Part shown: positions 1 to 12,107 of the stretch, one piece after another
How positions within the stretch are numbered: position 1 is the stretch's first letter
How the letters are laid out: each line of letters opens with the position of its first letter
Assembly (NCBI RefSeq): GCF_000024625.1
Contig: NC_013407.1
Span: 620,001-684,000 of the forward strand
Reading direction: 5' to 3'
DNA length: 64,000 bases
Origin: Methanocaldococcus vulcanius M7
GTDB lineage: Archaea > AGJL01 > Methanococci > Methanococcales > Methanocaldococcaceae
The notes under the pieces: model-generated
The model's database searches: none
What the model was told of the DNA's origin: nothing
Seen by the model: the letters and a program-made list of their open reading frames with translations, nothing else
Made by a program: the position numbers and the translations under genes

Positions 1-57
1 GGTCTTATCAGTAATTTTACCAAAAGCAGAGTCATCAATTAAAAAAGGAATTAACAT
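1..57 (-). CDS. N-terminus of an unidentified protein (partial)
   Basis: Only the first 19 codons are inside the window; the gene continues beyond the left edge. An ATG at 57-55 on the minus strand is preceded by a GGAG nine bases upstream, and the reading frame then stays open to the edge. The visible peptide begins MLIPFLIDDSAFGK. I do not recognise the family from so short a piece. The 196 bases to argC on its right are AT-rich and hold no other gene that I can see. Confidence 0.4.
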   Translation of the reverse strand, partial: MLIPFLIDDSAFGKITDKT

Positions 58-253
58 TGAATAATCTCCGTTTTTAATATTTATTTAAATTCCTCAACTT
101 TTAAATTTTTATAATTTTATATTATTTATTTTTTAATTACATATATTTGTATATACTTATACATAGATTTGAATATGAATATAAAAATTAAAATTATTAA
201 ATATAAAAATAACATCTCTAAAAAGGATATAGGTAAATCAATAAACAAGATAA

Positions 254-1276
254 TCATGGATTTAATCCAATATCTAATAAACCCTCTTCCTCTCTAAAAC
301 CGCACATAATATTCATGTTTTGGATAGCTTGTCCACTTGCCCCCTTTACCAAATTATCAATACAAGAAACCACCACAACCCTTCCATGACAATCAACTTC
401 AAAACCCCCAATATCACAAAAATTCGTCCCCCTAACATAAGTCAACCTCGGAATATCATCAGAGAATATTCTTACGAAAAACTCCCTTCCATAAAACTCG
501 TTATAAATATCAATTATGTCATTATCAGATATATCCTCAGTTAAAAATGCATGAGCAGTTGTTAATATTCCCCTTGTTATGGGAGCCAAATGAGGTGTAA
601 ACGAAACCTTCACCCTCCCGATCTTGTTTAACTCTTTTTCAATCTCAGGAGCATGCCTATGTTTTGTTATCTTGTAAGGCGTGATATTTTCATTCACATT
701 TGGAAAATGCGTTGTCTCAGTAGGATTAACTCCCGCTCCACTAACTCCTGTTTTAGAATCAAATATTACTCTCTCCTCTATCAAACCCTCTTTAACCAGA
801 GGAGCAATTGCTAAAATAGCTCCCGTTGGGAAACATCCGGGATTTGCTACAAGTTGAGCTTTTTTTATATTTTCTCGATTTAGTTCAGGAAGACCATATG
901 CAATCTTTACATCAGGCAAACCGACATGTTTAATATTATAATATTTTTCATACAAACTCAGATCTTCAAATCTATAATCTCCACTGAGATCTATTACTCT
1001 AACCCCCCTCTCCAAAAACTTAGGGACTACACTCATAGAAACGCCGTGCGGAGTTGCAGTAAAAACTATATCAGCATCGACTTTATCAACATCTCCAACA
1101 AAATAAAGTTCTTTATACTTATCAACACCCTTTAAATGAGGATGAACCTTAAAAACATGCTTTCCTGCTTCTCTTCGTGAGGTTATATAGCAAACATCAA
1201 CATCATCATGCCTCGCTAACAACCTTAATAACTCAGCCCCAGTATATCCCGTAGCACCAACTATCGCAACATCCAT
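254..1276 (-). CDS. argC: N-acetyl-gamma-glutamyl-phosphate reductase
   Basis: Catalyses the NADPH-dependent reduction of N-acetylglutamyl phosphate to the semialdehyde in arginine biosynthesis, in the cytoplasm. The N-terminal Rossmann motif [14 protein letters not shown] is followed by the catalytic cysteine in NPGCFPTGA (about residue 148) and a substrate-domain HRHAPEI motif. A longer frame starts at 1306, but the ATG at 1276 has GGTGA five bases upstream and begins directly with the Rossmann strand ([10 protein letters not shown]), so I chose it (340 aa, normal for the family). It stands alone, with no other arg gene nearby. Confidence 0.95.
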   Translation of the reverse strand: MDVAIVGATGYTGAELLRLLARHDDVDVCYITSRREAGKHVFKVHPHLKGVDKYKELYFVGDVDKVDADIVFTATPHGVSMSVVPKFLERGVRVIDLSGDYRFEDLSLYEKYYNIKHVGLPDVKIAYGLPELNRENIKKAQLVANPGCFPTGAILAIAPLVKEGLIEERVIFDSKTGVSGAGVNPTETTHFPNVNENITPYKITKHRHAPEIEKELNKIGRVKVSFTPHLAPITRGILTTAHAFLTEDISDNDIIDIYNEFYGREFFVRIFSDDIPRLTYVRGTNFCDIGGFEVDCHGRVVVVSCIDNLVKGASGQAIQNMNIMCGFREEEGLLDIGLNP

Positions 1277-1386
1277 CAACATCACCAAGATCTTTTTTGT
1301 TATCATATTAAAATTATATCGAAAATGATAAATTAATTTAAAATCATGTCAAATAAAAATAAATTATTAAAAAAGTTATGAAATGT

Positions 1387-1668
1387 TTATCCTGCACCAC
1401 ATGCATCTCCTAAATCCATATCAATCAATTTTCCTTCCTCCAACTCTTCCTCCTCAATTTCTTTAACCGCCTCTTCAATCTCATCTCTCTTTTTAATTAC
1501 TTCCGATTTATCTATGACCCTTAAAAGATGAGGTCTATACATTAAATTATTATCTAAAACAACCCACACATCTCCATTTTCATCCTTTACAATATCAACA
1601 ACCCTACCCTTAGTCCCAGTGTTAATATATACAACATAATCTCCAACTTTTATATTAAGATCTTCCAT
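1387..1668 (-). CDS. DUF2098-type small protein
   Basis: A 93-aa acidic protein of unknown function that resembles the archaeal DUF2098 family. The first 55 residues form a small beta-rich domain (KVGDYVVYINTGTKGRVVDI, then WVVLDN and RPHLLRVID), similar in pattern to SH3/KOW-like barrels. A charged helix rich in E and K follows, and the tail ends in DACGAG. The start is well supported by GGTGG upstream. It could be divergent from, or weakly co-transcribed with, argC, from which it is separated by about 110 bases. No catalytic residues are evident. Confidence 0.7.
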   Translation of the reverse strand: MEDLNIKVGDYVVYINTGTKGRVVDIVKDENGDVWVVLDNNLMYRPHLLRVIDKSEVIKKRDEIEEAVKEIEEEELEEGKLIDMDLGDACGAG

Positions 1669-1799
1669 AATTTCACCACCTAACTTGATAAATAAACTCT
1701 TTGATCCTAACCCCTATTAATATCTTGCTTCCTTTCTTTCACCACTGCCTCATCTGCTCTGATAACGATAATCTTAACTTATTGCCAATAATTTTAAAA

Positions 1800-1970
1800 C
1801 CCGTCTTTTTTCCATTTAACTGGAAAATATTTATCTTTCGGTTGGAGTATTTGGCCTCTTTGTATATTGTTTGAAAAAATTATTATAAAACCTTGATATT
1901 AAGTTCTTTGCACGTGTAAGTATCATAATTATTACTTATATTTTTGAATTTTTTATTTTAGTTTGATTGT
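1800..1970 (+). promoter_or_regulatory. candidate rRNA operon promoter region
   Basis: The roughly 470 bases between the DUF2098 gene and the 16S gene hold no ORF that I trust. Several TATA-like boxes lie ahead of the rRNA leader: ATATTTAT near 1827-1834, TTATAAAA near 1883-1890, and CTTATATTT near 1935-1943. The last is closest to the archaeal consensus and would place the start near 1966. I cannot tell which one is used. Confidence 0.3.
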
Positions 1971-2032
1971 TTTTTTCCTAAAAACGTTTCAGTTGACAAG
2001 TTCTTCTTATTGGATGCACTTGAAGGTGCGTT

Positions 2033-2125
2033 CCCAATCCGAGAGGATTGGGACTAAGGCAAGCCCACGACTGGTGGTGAAACTCCACAGCAACCAGCCG
2101 CAAGAAAGGTTTATCCTTTCTTGCG
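2033..2125 (+). other. hairpins in the rRNA 5' leader
   Basis: Two perfect hairpins flank the 5' arm of the 16S processing stem. At 2033-2052, CCCAATCC and GGATTGGG close a GAGA tetraloop of the GNRA type. At 2099-2125 an 11-bp stem (CGCAAGAAAGG with its complement) closes a TTTAT loop just before the 16S 5' end. They are in the external transcribed spacer and probably guide folding or trimming of the precursor; that role is inferred. Confidence 0.65.
2059..2097 (+). other. pre-16S processing stem, 5' arm (bulge-helix-bulge)
   Basis: This arm pairs with 3630-3667 across the whole 16S gene. The outer helix is GCAAGCCCACGACTGG with its exact complement, and the inner helix CTCCACAGCAACCAG also pairs exactly. 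Between them a short GGTG/CACC helix is flanked by AAA bulges on opposite strands. This is the bulge-helix-bulge motif cut by the archaeal tRNA splicing endonuclease to release pre-16S rRNA, as is known for archaeal rRNA operons. Confidence 0.9.
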
Positions 2126-2142
2126 ACCGTATCTCCCACTTA

Positions 2143-3617
<1,475 letters not shown>

Positions 3618-3629
3618 GAGAAAAAAGAG

Positions 3630-3667
3630 CTGGTTGCTGTGGAGCACCAAACCAGTCGTGGGCTTGC
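3630..3667 (+). other. pre-16S processing stem, 3' arm (bulge-helix-bulge)
   Basis: Complement of the 5' arm at 2059-2097; it begins CTGGTTGCTGTGGAG and ends CGTGGGCTTGC. Cleavage in the two bulges would excise pre-16S and separate it from the tRNA-Ala that starts 16 bases further on. Confidence 0.88.
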
Positions 3668-3682
3668 CACATAGGCCAAAGT

Positions 3683-3755
3683 GGGCCCGTAGCTCAGCTG
3701 GGAGAGCGCCGGCCTTGCAAGCCGGAGGCCGTGGGTTCAAATCCCACCGGGTCCA
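3683..3755 (+). tRNA. tRNA-Ala (anticodon TGC)
   Basis: Full cloverleaf in the 16S-23S spacer. The acceptor stem GGGCCCG pairs with CGGGTCC and contains a G3:U70 pair, the classic alanine identity element. The anticodon stem CCGGC/GCCGG presents TGC, and the T arm is GTGGG-TTCAAAT-CCCAC. The discriminator base is A3755. CCA is not encoded, so it must be added after transcription. No intron is present. A tRNA-Ala in this spacer is common in euryarchaea. Confidence 0.97.
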
Positions 3756-3770
3756 CTAAAACACGTGCAG

Positions 3771-3794
3771 CCTGCAACTCCAAAGAGTTGCAGG
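3771..3794 (+). other. spacer hairpin between tRNA-Ala and 23S
   Basis: CCTGCAACTC pairs perfectly with GAGTTGCAGG around a CAAA loop. It sits in the transcribed spacer between the tRNA and the 23S processing stem and is probably a precursor-folding or processing element. Confidence 0.6.
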
Positions 3795-3817
3795 TGAAGG
3801 GCCTGACTAATGATGAG

Positions 3818-3841
3818 GGCCATGCATAGGTCTCCGCATCC
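3818..3841 (+). other. pre-23S processing stem, 5' arm
   Basis: This 24-base arm pairs with 6882-6905 at every position, with one G-U pair. Just inside it, GGTG (3843-3846) followed by an AAA bulge faces CACT followed by AAG at 6874-6880. That is a near-canonical bulge-helix-bulge, so the splicing endonuclease probably also excises pre-23S. Confidence 0.85.
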
Positions 3842-3849
3842 CGGTGAAA

Positions 3850-6875
<3,026 letters not shown>

Positions 6876-6881
6876 CTAAGC

Positions 6882-6905
6882 GGATGCGGAGGCCTATGCA
6901 TGGCC
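6882..6905 (+). other. pre-23S processing stem, 3' arm
   Basis: Complement of 3818-3841, located directly after the 23S gene. It closes the 23S precursor stem with the bulge-helix-bulge at its inner end. Beyond it there are about 140 AT-rich bases without 5S or tRNA sequence. Confidence 0.85.
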
Positions 6906-7043
6906 TAATTTGTAGGTTGAGGTTTATTTTTTATTATAGACATAAATATCCATAAATTTAAATATACTAACTTATAACCTGAAATAAATTTAAATAGTAA
7001 TGTGGTATCAAAGATATTCGGAATAATCTTTAAGGTTTGGAGT

Positions 7044-8477
7044 ATGGGGGTTTGTAGCTTAACGAGGAAAGATATTGAAGGTATTTTACATATCTTAGGA
7101 GGGATAACTCAAATAATCGGAATATTTACATTAATACCTTGTATTGTTGCATTTTATTTTAATGAAAACACAGTGTTGGATTTTTTGATTCCCGGTATTT
7201 GTTCTATCGTTTTAGGATCTCTTATAAAAAAATTTACTAAGCCAAAAAATTTAAAATTACATCAAACTATGGTTGCCTCTGCCCTATCTTGGTTAGTTGC
7301 TTCTTTTATTGGGGCAGTGCCTCTATATTTATCTATCCATTATTTTTCGTATGTTGATGCTGTTTATGAAAGTATGTCTGCATGGACAACAACTGGAATG
7401 ACGTTAATTCCAAATGTTGAAGTGTTGCCAAAATCTGTTCTATTTTGGAGGAGTTTTCAACAGTGGATTGGAGGAGTTGGAATATTGGTCTTATCAGCCC
7501 TTGTTTTAGCTCGGTCTGGAACTGTTGCTTATCTTTTATATGCCTCTGAGGCGAGACAGGAGCGAATTATGCCGAGTGCTATTGGAACAATAAAGACAAT
7601 TGTTTGGATATATGTGTTGTATACGATTTTAGGAGTTCTTTTATTATATGTTTCTGGTTTAAGTTTTTGGGAGGCAGTAAATTTAACTATGACTGGTATT
7701 TCTACTGGAGGGATGAGCATAAGCAATTACAGCTTTCCTTATAATGATTTTGCAAAGATCGTTATGATTGGAATAATGATGGTTGGAGGGGTTATGTCTT
7801 TTTCTATTCATCATAAGTTGTTAACTGGAAAGTATTTTAATGATATTCAAACGAAGTATGCATTGGTTGTGATAGCAATAATATCAGTTATTATTTCTTT
7901 TAAGGATCATATTCCATTTATTGATTCTTTATTTACTGTGGTTTCAGCAATGACTTCTACGGGGTTCACAACCATTAATGTTTCACTTTTATCGAATTTC
8001 TCTTTATTTTTGATAATTTTTTTAATGTTAATTGGTGGGGGTGCTGGAACAACCACTGGAGGGGTTAAGATAATTAGATTTTTAGTTATATTGAAGGCAC
8101 TTGTATATGAGATAAAAGAGGTTCTCTATCCAAAATCTGCTGTTATATATGAGCATCTTGAGGATATTGATTTGAATTATAAGATCATTAGAGAGGCATT
8201 TGTGGTCTTTTTCTTGTATTGTTTTTCTTCGTTTTTAGTGGCGTTGATTTTTATATATCTTGGTTATAAGCCGTATGATTCTATTTTTGATGCAGTTTCT
8301 TTTACATCAAATATTGGAATCTCTCTTGGTGTAGTGACGTTAAAGACCCCTGTTATTGGAAAGATCGCGGGTATTGTTGCTATGTGGATCGGTAGGTTAG
8401 AGATAATTCCTGTTTTGGTTTTGTTTGCAACTTTGTATTTGAAGATTCGTAGGATGTTGAGAAAGAATAAAAAGTGA
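7044..8477 (+). CDS. trkH: Trk-type potassium transporter, membrane subunit
   Basis: Integral membrane subunit of a K+ uptake system of the TrkH/KtrB superfamily. Four pore-loop repeats with the family's selectivity glycine are visible: SAWTTTGMT, TGISTGGMS, SAMTSTGFTT and SFTSNIGISLG, each between paired hydrophobic helices. GGGAGTTTGGVK after the third loop is also typical. The protein is about 477 aa from the ATG at 7044; an in-frame GTG at 7002 would add 14 residues but has no ribosome site. The regulatory TrkA subunit is not nearby, so it must be elsewhere. The gene is expressed towards the METTL5-like gene, with convergent ends. Confidence 0.88.
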   Translation: MGVCSLTRKDIEGILHILGGITQIIGIFTLIPCIVAFYFNENTVLDFLIPGICSIVLGSLIKKFTKPKNLKLHQTMVASALSWLVASFIGAVPLYLSIHYFSYVDAVYESMSAWTTTGMTLIPNVEVLPKSVLFWRSFQQWIGGVGILVLSALVLARSGTVAYLLYASEARQERIMPSAIGTIKTIVWIYVLYTILGVLLLYVSGLSFWEAVNLTMTGISTGGMSISNYSFPYNDFAKIVMIGIMMVGGVMSFSIHHKLLTGKYFNDIQTKYALVVIAIISVIISFKDHIPFIDSLFTVVSAMTSTGFTTINVSLLSNFSLFLIIFLMLIGGGAGTTTGGVKIIRFLVILKALVYEIKEVLYPKSAVIYEHLEDIDLNYKIIREAFVVFFLYCFSSFLVALIFIYLGYKPYDSIFDAVSFTSNIGISLGVVTLKTPVIGKIAGIVAMWIGRLEIIPVLVLFATLYLKIRRMLRKNKK

Positions 8478-8521
8478 ATTTATAATGAGAGAAATATAAA
8501 AGATGAATATATAAAAGTGGA

Positions 8522-9175
8522 TTAATCGTTGTCTTTGTTTTTGGATTTATTTTCTATTCTAAAAATTATAACCGGAATATTTACAACCTTTTTCTTATGA
8601 AAGGAATACGTTGCAGGAATTTTAAAACTTGCCTCGTATTCGTGGGTTATTTCTCCTCCTTTACTTTCTATATAATTTTTAATAAAGTTTTTAGTTGGTT
8701 TATTATGAATCGTGTAAACAACATCTCCTATTTCGAGGGCTTTGTCTACAAATATTCTATCTGCCTGTTTTTTCTGTGCTCCAAAAGGGGGGTTTTGGAT
8801 TATAATCTTTTTTAGATATTTATCTTCTTTTAATTTTTCATTTATGAATTGTCTATCGATCTCTCTTATATCTTTGCAGTAAAATTCAACATCAGCGTTT
8901 ACTTTTTTTGCGTTTTCTTTTGCCACTTTTATACTCTCTTTATCTATATCAATACCAATGGCTCTTTTTGCTCCGAGTAATTTGCTTCCGATTGCGAGTT
9001 TTCCAGTTCCACAGCCGAGGTCGATAACTACATTTCCGTAAAAGTCGTTTATTGCAAAGTATAATATATCTCCGGCAAGTTTTCCATCTATTGTATATTG
9101 CTCCAATTCAATTTTTGGATTTGGATGGCGTTTTAGAGAGTCGAGGATCATTTCTAAGTGTTTTCTTTTTAACAT
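8522..9175 (-). CDS. METTL5-like RNA/N6-adenine methyltransferase
   Basis: SAM-dependent methyltransferase of the COG2263 group, the archaeal relatives of human METTL5, which makes m6A in small-subunit rRNA. The SAM motif is VIDLGCGTGKLAIGS (about residues 49-63), the acidic SAM ligand lies in IGIDID, and the catalytic NPPFG motif at about 138-142 is the signature of N6-adenine methyltransferases. The 217-aa length fits. GGTGG precedes the ATG. The rRNA target is inferred from the family, not seen here. It is the only gene on its strand in this stretch and converges with the Trk gene. Confidence 0.85.
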   Translation of the reverse strand: MLKRKHLEMILDSLKRHPNPKIELEQYTIDGKLAGDILYFAINDFYGNVVIDLGCGTGKLAIGSKLLGAKRAIGIDIDKESIKVAKENAKKVNADVEFYCKDIREIDRQFINEKLKEDKYLKKIIIQNPPFGAQKKQADRIFVDKALEIGDVVYTIHNKPTKNFIKNYIESKGGEITHEYEASFKIPATYSFHKKKVVNIPVIIFRIENKSKNKDND

Positions 9176-9245
9176 AGTCCCACCTTTTAGGCGATTCTCG
9201 ATTTTTTATAGTTTTTATTTTTTTATTATCTTTTAAATTTGGTTT

Positions 9246-9303
9246 TAGTAAATTTTAAATATCAAAAGGTTAAGATAAAATCATCAGATAATTTATGAAT
9301 ATG
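9246..9303 (+). promoter_or_regulatory. upstream region shared with the 30-kb island
   Basis: This stretch aligns closely with 30070-30129, including a shared block around GGTTAAGATAAAA / AGTTAAGATAAAA and a TTTAAATAT element. Each copy lies ahead of genes of the same membrane-protein cluster. The likely explanation is that the promoter region was copied together with the two genes that follow. Confidence 0.5.
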
Positions 9304-9403
9304 CATCTATAAAAGGTAAATCATTTTGTTGTTTGTTGCCTTTGATAAAACAATAAATAAAAAATAGGCAAGATTAATAAACTTTTGTTCAAGGAGGGAG
9401 ATA

Positions 9404-9850
9404 ATGAGCAAAAATCTTTTAAATATTAAAAATGTTGGGATTTTTACAATAATTGGAATGATTTTTGGAGCTTTATTTGGGTATTTTTGTATGGTTTATT
9501 ATTTATTGTTCATAGATCCTTATTTAAAAATACCTAATAAATTTTATCCATTAAAATCATCTACTTTATTTTTATTTATATTTTTAATGATTTTTTTATT
9601 TGGTTTCTTTGGAGCATGCTTAGATGGTAATCCAAAAACTATCAAAGAATTTAAAATATCCACCATTTCCATAATTGTCGGAATATTTATATATTCCATA
9701 ATATTGTTAATTATTATATTAGTAAGTGGGGATGCACTATCTACATATATATCATATAAAAATCAAGGCGTATTATGGATAGGAGGGATAATTGTAATCC
9801 TTTGCAGTTATTTCCTTATCAAAAAATATTTATTTAAAGTATCTTGGTGA
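9404..9850 (+). CDS. small multi-pass membrane protein (copy A of duplicated pair)
   Basis: 148-aa protein of unknown function with about four hydrophobic segments: near residues 11-33, 54-72, 85-110 and 122-140. From codon 10 onward it is identical to the product of 32100-32549, and the DNA is identical as well. Only the first nine codons differ. A strong AGGAGGGAG ribosome site precedes the ATG. It is followed four bases after its stop by its partner gene at 9855, so the two are probably translated together. No named domain is recognised. Confidence 0.8.
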   Translation: MSKNLLNIKNVGIFTIIGMIFGALFGYFCMVYYLLFIDPYLKIPNKFYPLKSSTLFLFIFLMIFLFGFFGACLDGNPKTIKEFKISTISIIVGIFIYSIILLIIILVSGDALSTYISYKNQGVLWIGGIIVILCSYFLIKKYLFKVSW

Positions 9851-10338
9851 AATAATGTCCAATCCTCTAATTAAAAAAATTTTCATAGTAATTTTTCCAT
9901 TTATAATTTATTCTTTCTTAAATTTAATATTTTCCGTTAAAAATTTTGAATTAAATTATGAAATAGGTTCATTGTTTTTAGTTTGGTATTTGGGATATAT
10001 TGTTTTAATTTTTGATGATAATTTTAAAATAAAGTTGAAAAATTTAATGAGTTTGTTTCTATATTCCTTGTTTGTAATATCTTGGATTATCCTTTCATTA
10101 ATAATGCATCAGAATCCTGTATATGGATTTTTTGGAGAGTTCATAAATTATTGGTTATTCTTAACTATAATAATGATTTTAGCTTATTTCACTGTTTGGA
10201 GGGATAAAGAGAATGAAAATAATGCCCTTAAATTTGGATTGTTATTTTCAATTGTTTATTTGTTCATTCTTATACTCTTAAATTTAAATAACATATATAT
10301 TTGCAATTGGAGGAATTTTATTAATACTATTAATTAAA
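9430..10338 (+). repeat. 909-bp exact duplicate of 32129-33037
   Basis: The block covers nearly all of two adjacent genes and matches the copy 22.7 kb away with no difference that I could find, including silent positions. Similarity stops abruptly at both ends: before AAATGTTGGG on the left, and directly after the second gene's stop codon (AATTAAA) on the right. No terminal inverted repeats or target-site duplication are visible, so this looks like a segmental copy or gene conversion rather than a standard insertion sequence. Confidence 0.9.
9855..10337 (+). CDS. small multi-pass membrane protein (copy A, second gene)
   Basis: 160-aa protein of unknown function with about five hydrophobic stretches, a short acidic/basic loop (WRDKENENN) and a C-terminal NWRNFINTIN. 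It is identical in sequence to the protein at 32554-33036. The ribosome site GGTGA overlaps the end of the upstream gene, which suggests translational coupling. The pair seems to work as a unit, since both were duplicated together, but nothing shows what it does. Confidence 0.8.
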   Translation: MSNPLIKKIFIVIFPFIIYSFLNLIFSVKNFELNYEIGSLFLVWYLGYIVLIFDDNFKIKLKNLMSLFLYSLFVISWIILSLIMHQNPVYGFFGEFINYWLFLTIIMILAYFTVWRDKENENNALKFGLLFSIVYLFILILLNLNNIYICNWRNFINTIN

Positions 10339-10381
10339 ACTATCAATAATCAATTATAAGTTTCAAATATTCAAGTTGGCT

Positions 10382-10423
10382 ATCAGTTAATTTTAGTTAT
10401 TTAGTTAATAATTATTAACTGAT
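10382..10423. terminator. inverted repeat between convergent genes
   Basis: ATCAGTTAAT at 10382-10391 pairs with ATTAACTGAT at 10414-10423 around a 22-base AT-rich loop. It lies exactly between the stop of the membrane-protein pair and the stop codon of the aminotransferase on the other strand. It could act as a terminator in both directions; that is an inference from position. Confidence 0.4.
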
Positions 10424-11554
10424 TTAACTACCAAGGGTTGTCTTTATTATGTCTAATGCTTTTTCTATATCTTCATATTTTGTGGCATAGCTGAATCTGA
10501 TGTAGTTTTTTCCATTTTCTCCAAAGGCAATTCCGGGAACACATAGAACTTTATTTTCTATTAATTTTTTGGCAATTTCTGTTCCGTCTCCAAATTCTGA
10601 AACATCTGGAAAGATATAAAATGCACCTTCTGGTTTATTGACTTTAAAAATATCTTTTAGGCCTTTATAAATTAAATCCCTTCTTCTTTTAAATTCATCT
10701 ACCATTTCTTTAACACATTTTTGGTCTCCTTTGAGGGCAGATAAAGCTCCATACTGAGCAAAGGTTGTGGCACATGCGAAGCTGTATTGGTGTATTTTTA
10801 TCATATGATCGATTAAGTTTAACTCCTCATTTAGATTTTCTGAAACTGCTAAGTAGCCGAGTCGCCATCCTGTCATTGCGTAGGTTTTTGAAAATCCGTT
10901 GATCATTATGCATCTATCAGTAAATTGCATCGGAGTGTAATGTTTTTTTTCATATATGATTTTATCGTAAACTTCGTCTGAAAGGATAATCAAATTGTAG
11001 TCCTCTGCTATTTCTGCGAGGCCTTTTATTGTGTCTTTATCATAAACTTTTCCTGTTGGGTTTGAAGGGGTGTTTATCACTATCAATTTAGTTTTTTTTG
11101 TTATTAGGTTTTTAATATGTTCTAAATCGGGGTCGAAGTTTTCGTTTAATGGAGTGGTTTTAATTTTTCCTTCTGCGAATGCTGATAAGGAGTGATAGGA
11201 AACAAAGGATGGATCTGGAATTATTACATCATCTCCTCTATCTATTAATGTCATTATTGAAAGCATTAACGCTTCTGAAGCACCGCAGGTTATTATAACA
11301 TTGTCTTTGTCAATTTCTAAGTTATAGTCCTTTTTTATTTTATTTGCTATTTCTTCTCTAAGTTCTGGAATTCCATTGTTTGGAGAGTAGTGAGTTTTTC
11401 CTTCTTCAAGTGCTTTTTTGGCCCCTTCAATTATATGTTTTGGTGTTTTAAAGTCGGGTTCTCCTATACCAAGGTTTATACAATCTGAGGTAGCTAAGTT
11501 AAATATCTCTCTTATTGCCGAGGGTTTTATGTTTTTGCATCTATTACTTATCAC
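10424..11554 (-). CDS. class I aminotransferase (aspartate aminotransferase-like)
   Basis: PLP-dependent fold type I aminotransferase, 376 aa. The PLP lysine is K223 in NGFSKTYAMTGWRLGY; other landmarks are GASEAL for the cofactor phosphate, NTPSNPTG, SDEVYD and the C-terminal arginine in IRFSYA. It most resembles archaeal aspartate or branched aminotransferases of the AspC subgroup; the exact substrate cannot be read from sequence. It starts with GTG at 11554, supported by GGTGA four bases upstream. The UPF0179 gene lies 12 bases upstream on the same strand, so the two are probably co-transcribed. Confidence 0.88.
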   Translation of the reverse strand: MISNRCKNIKPSAIREIFNLATSDCINLGIGEPDFKTPKHIIEGAKKALEEGKTHYSPNNGIPELREEIANKIKKDYNLEIDKDNVIITCGASEALMLSIMTLIDRGDDVIIPDPSFVSYHSLSAFAEGKIKTTPLNENFDPDLEHIKNLITKKTKLIVINTPSNPTGKVYDKDTIKGLAEIAEDYNLIILSDEVYDKIIYEKKHYTPMQFTDRCIMINGFSKTYAMTGWRLGYLAVSENLNEELNLIDHMIKIHQYSFACATTFAQYGALSALKGDQKCVKEMVDEFKRRRDLIYKGLKDIFKVNKPEGAFYIFPDVSEFGDGTEIAKKLIENKVLCVPGIAFGENGKNYIRFSYATKYEDIEKALDIIKTTLGS

Positions 11555-11566
11555 GTTTTCACCTTA

Positions 11567-12025
11567 TTATTGCTCGTTTTCTACTATCTCTACTATTGCT
11601 TTTTTTAAGGATTTTCCTTTTGGACAGTTTATTTTTTCATTAATAACTTGCTTTATTTTGTATTTTTCTCCATCCTTTATTCCTTTTGGATTACAAAACG
11701 TATAGTATTCGCATTCAAAATTATCGCAGTTTATTGGGTGATGATTTAACACAACCCCTTCAAGTGCTTTTTTTGTGTCGATCATTATTGTTATATCTGA
11801 TAAAACTACTTCAACCACTTTTACTCCACCTTCGTGAACTGGGCATGGGTGGTTTGCTGATCTTACTGAGATGATCTTGTATTTTCTTCCGATCTCTAAA
11901 TTTCCGTGGCATAGTCGTTTAAATTTGCAGTTTTCACATTCCTCTATTTCTCCCAGGTAATAAAATTCTCCTCCAGTTTTTGCAAGTTTACTACCAATGA
12001 GTGTGATTTTGGTTTCTTTGCTCAT
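11567..12025 (-). CDS. UPF0179 family cysteine-rich protein
   Basis: 152-aa archaeal protein of unknown function, recognised as UPF0179. It has three cysteine groups, [22 protein letters not shown] and CPKGK, plus HPCPVHEGG. Together these could hold an iron-sulfur cluster or zinc, although no ligand set has been shown here. The first half repeats in the second (cluster, then a 'GxKYKI' strand and a long beta hairpin), which suggests an internal duplication. It precedes the aminotransferase gene with a 12-base gap. Confidence 0.8.
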   Translation of the reverse strand: MSKETKITLIGSKLAKTGGEFYYLGEIEECENCKFKRLCHGNLEIGRKYKIISVRSANHPCPVHEGGVKVVEVVLSDITIMIDTKKALEGVVLNHHPINCDNFECEYYTFCNPKGIKDGEKYKIKQVINEKINCPKGKSLKKAIVEIVENEQ

Positions 12026-12107
12026 ATTATCCCTAATTTTGTTATTATTTTTAATATTGTTTTTAATTTAGTTTAATTTAGTAAGATTTTTATTTTGGTT
12101 TGATTTT

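Noticed and set aside
9430-10338. Insertion sequence carrying the duplicated pair
   Set aside because: No transposase, terminal inverted repeats or target duplications are visible at either copy.
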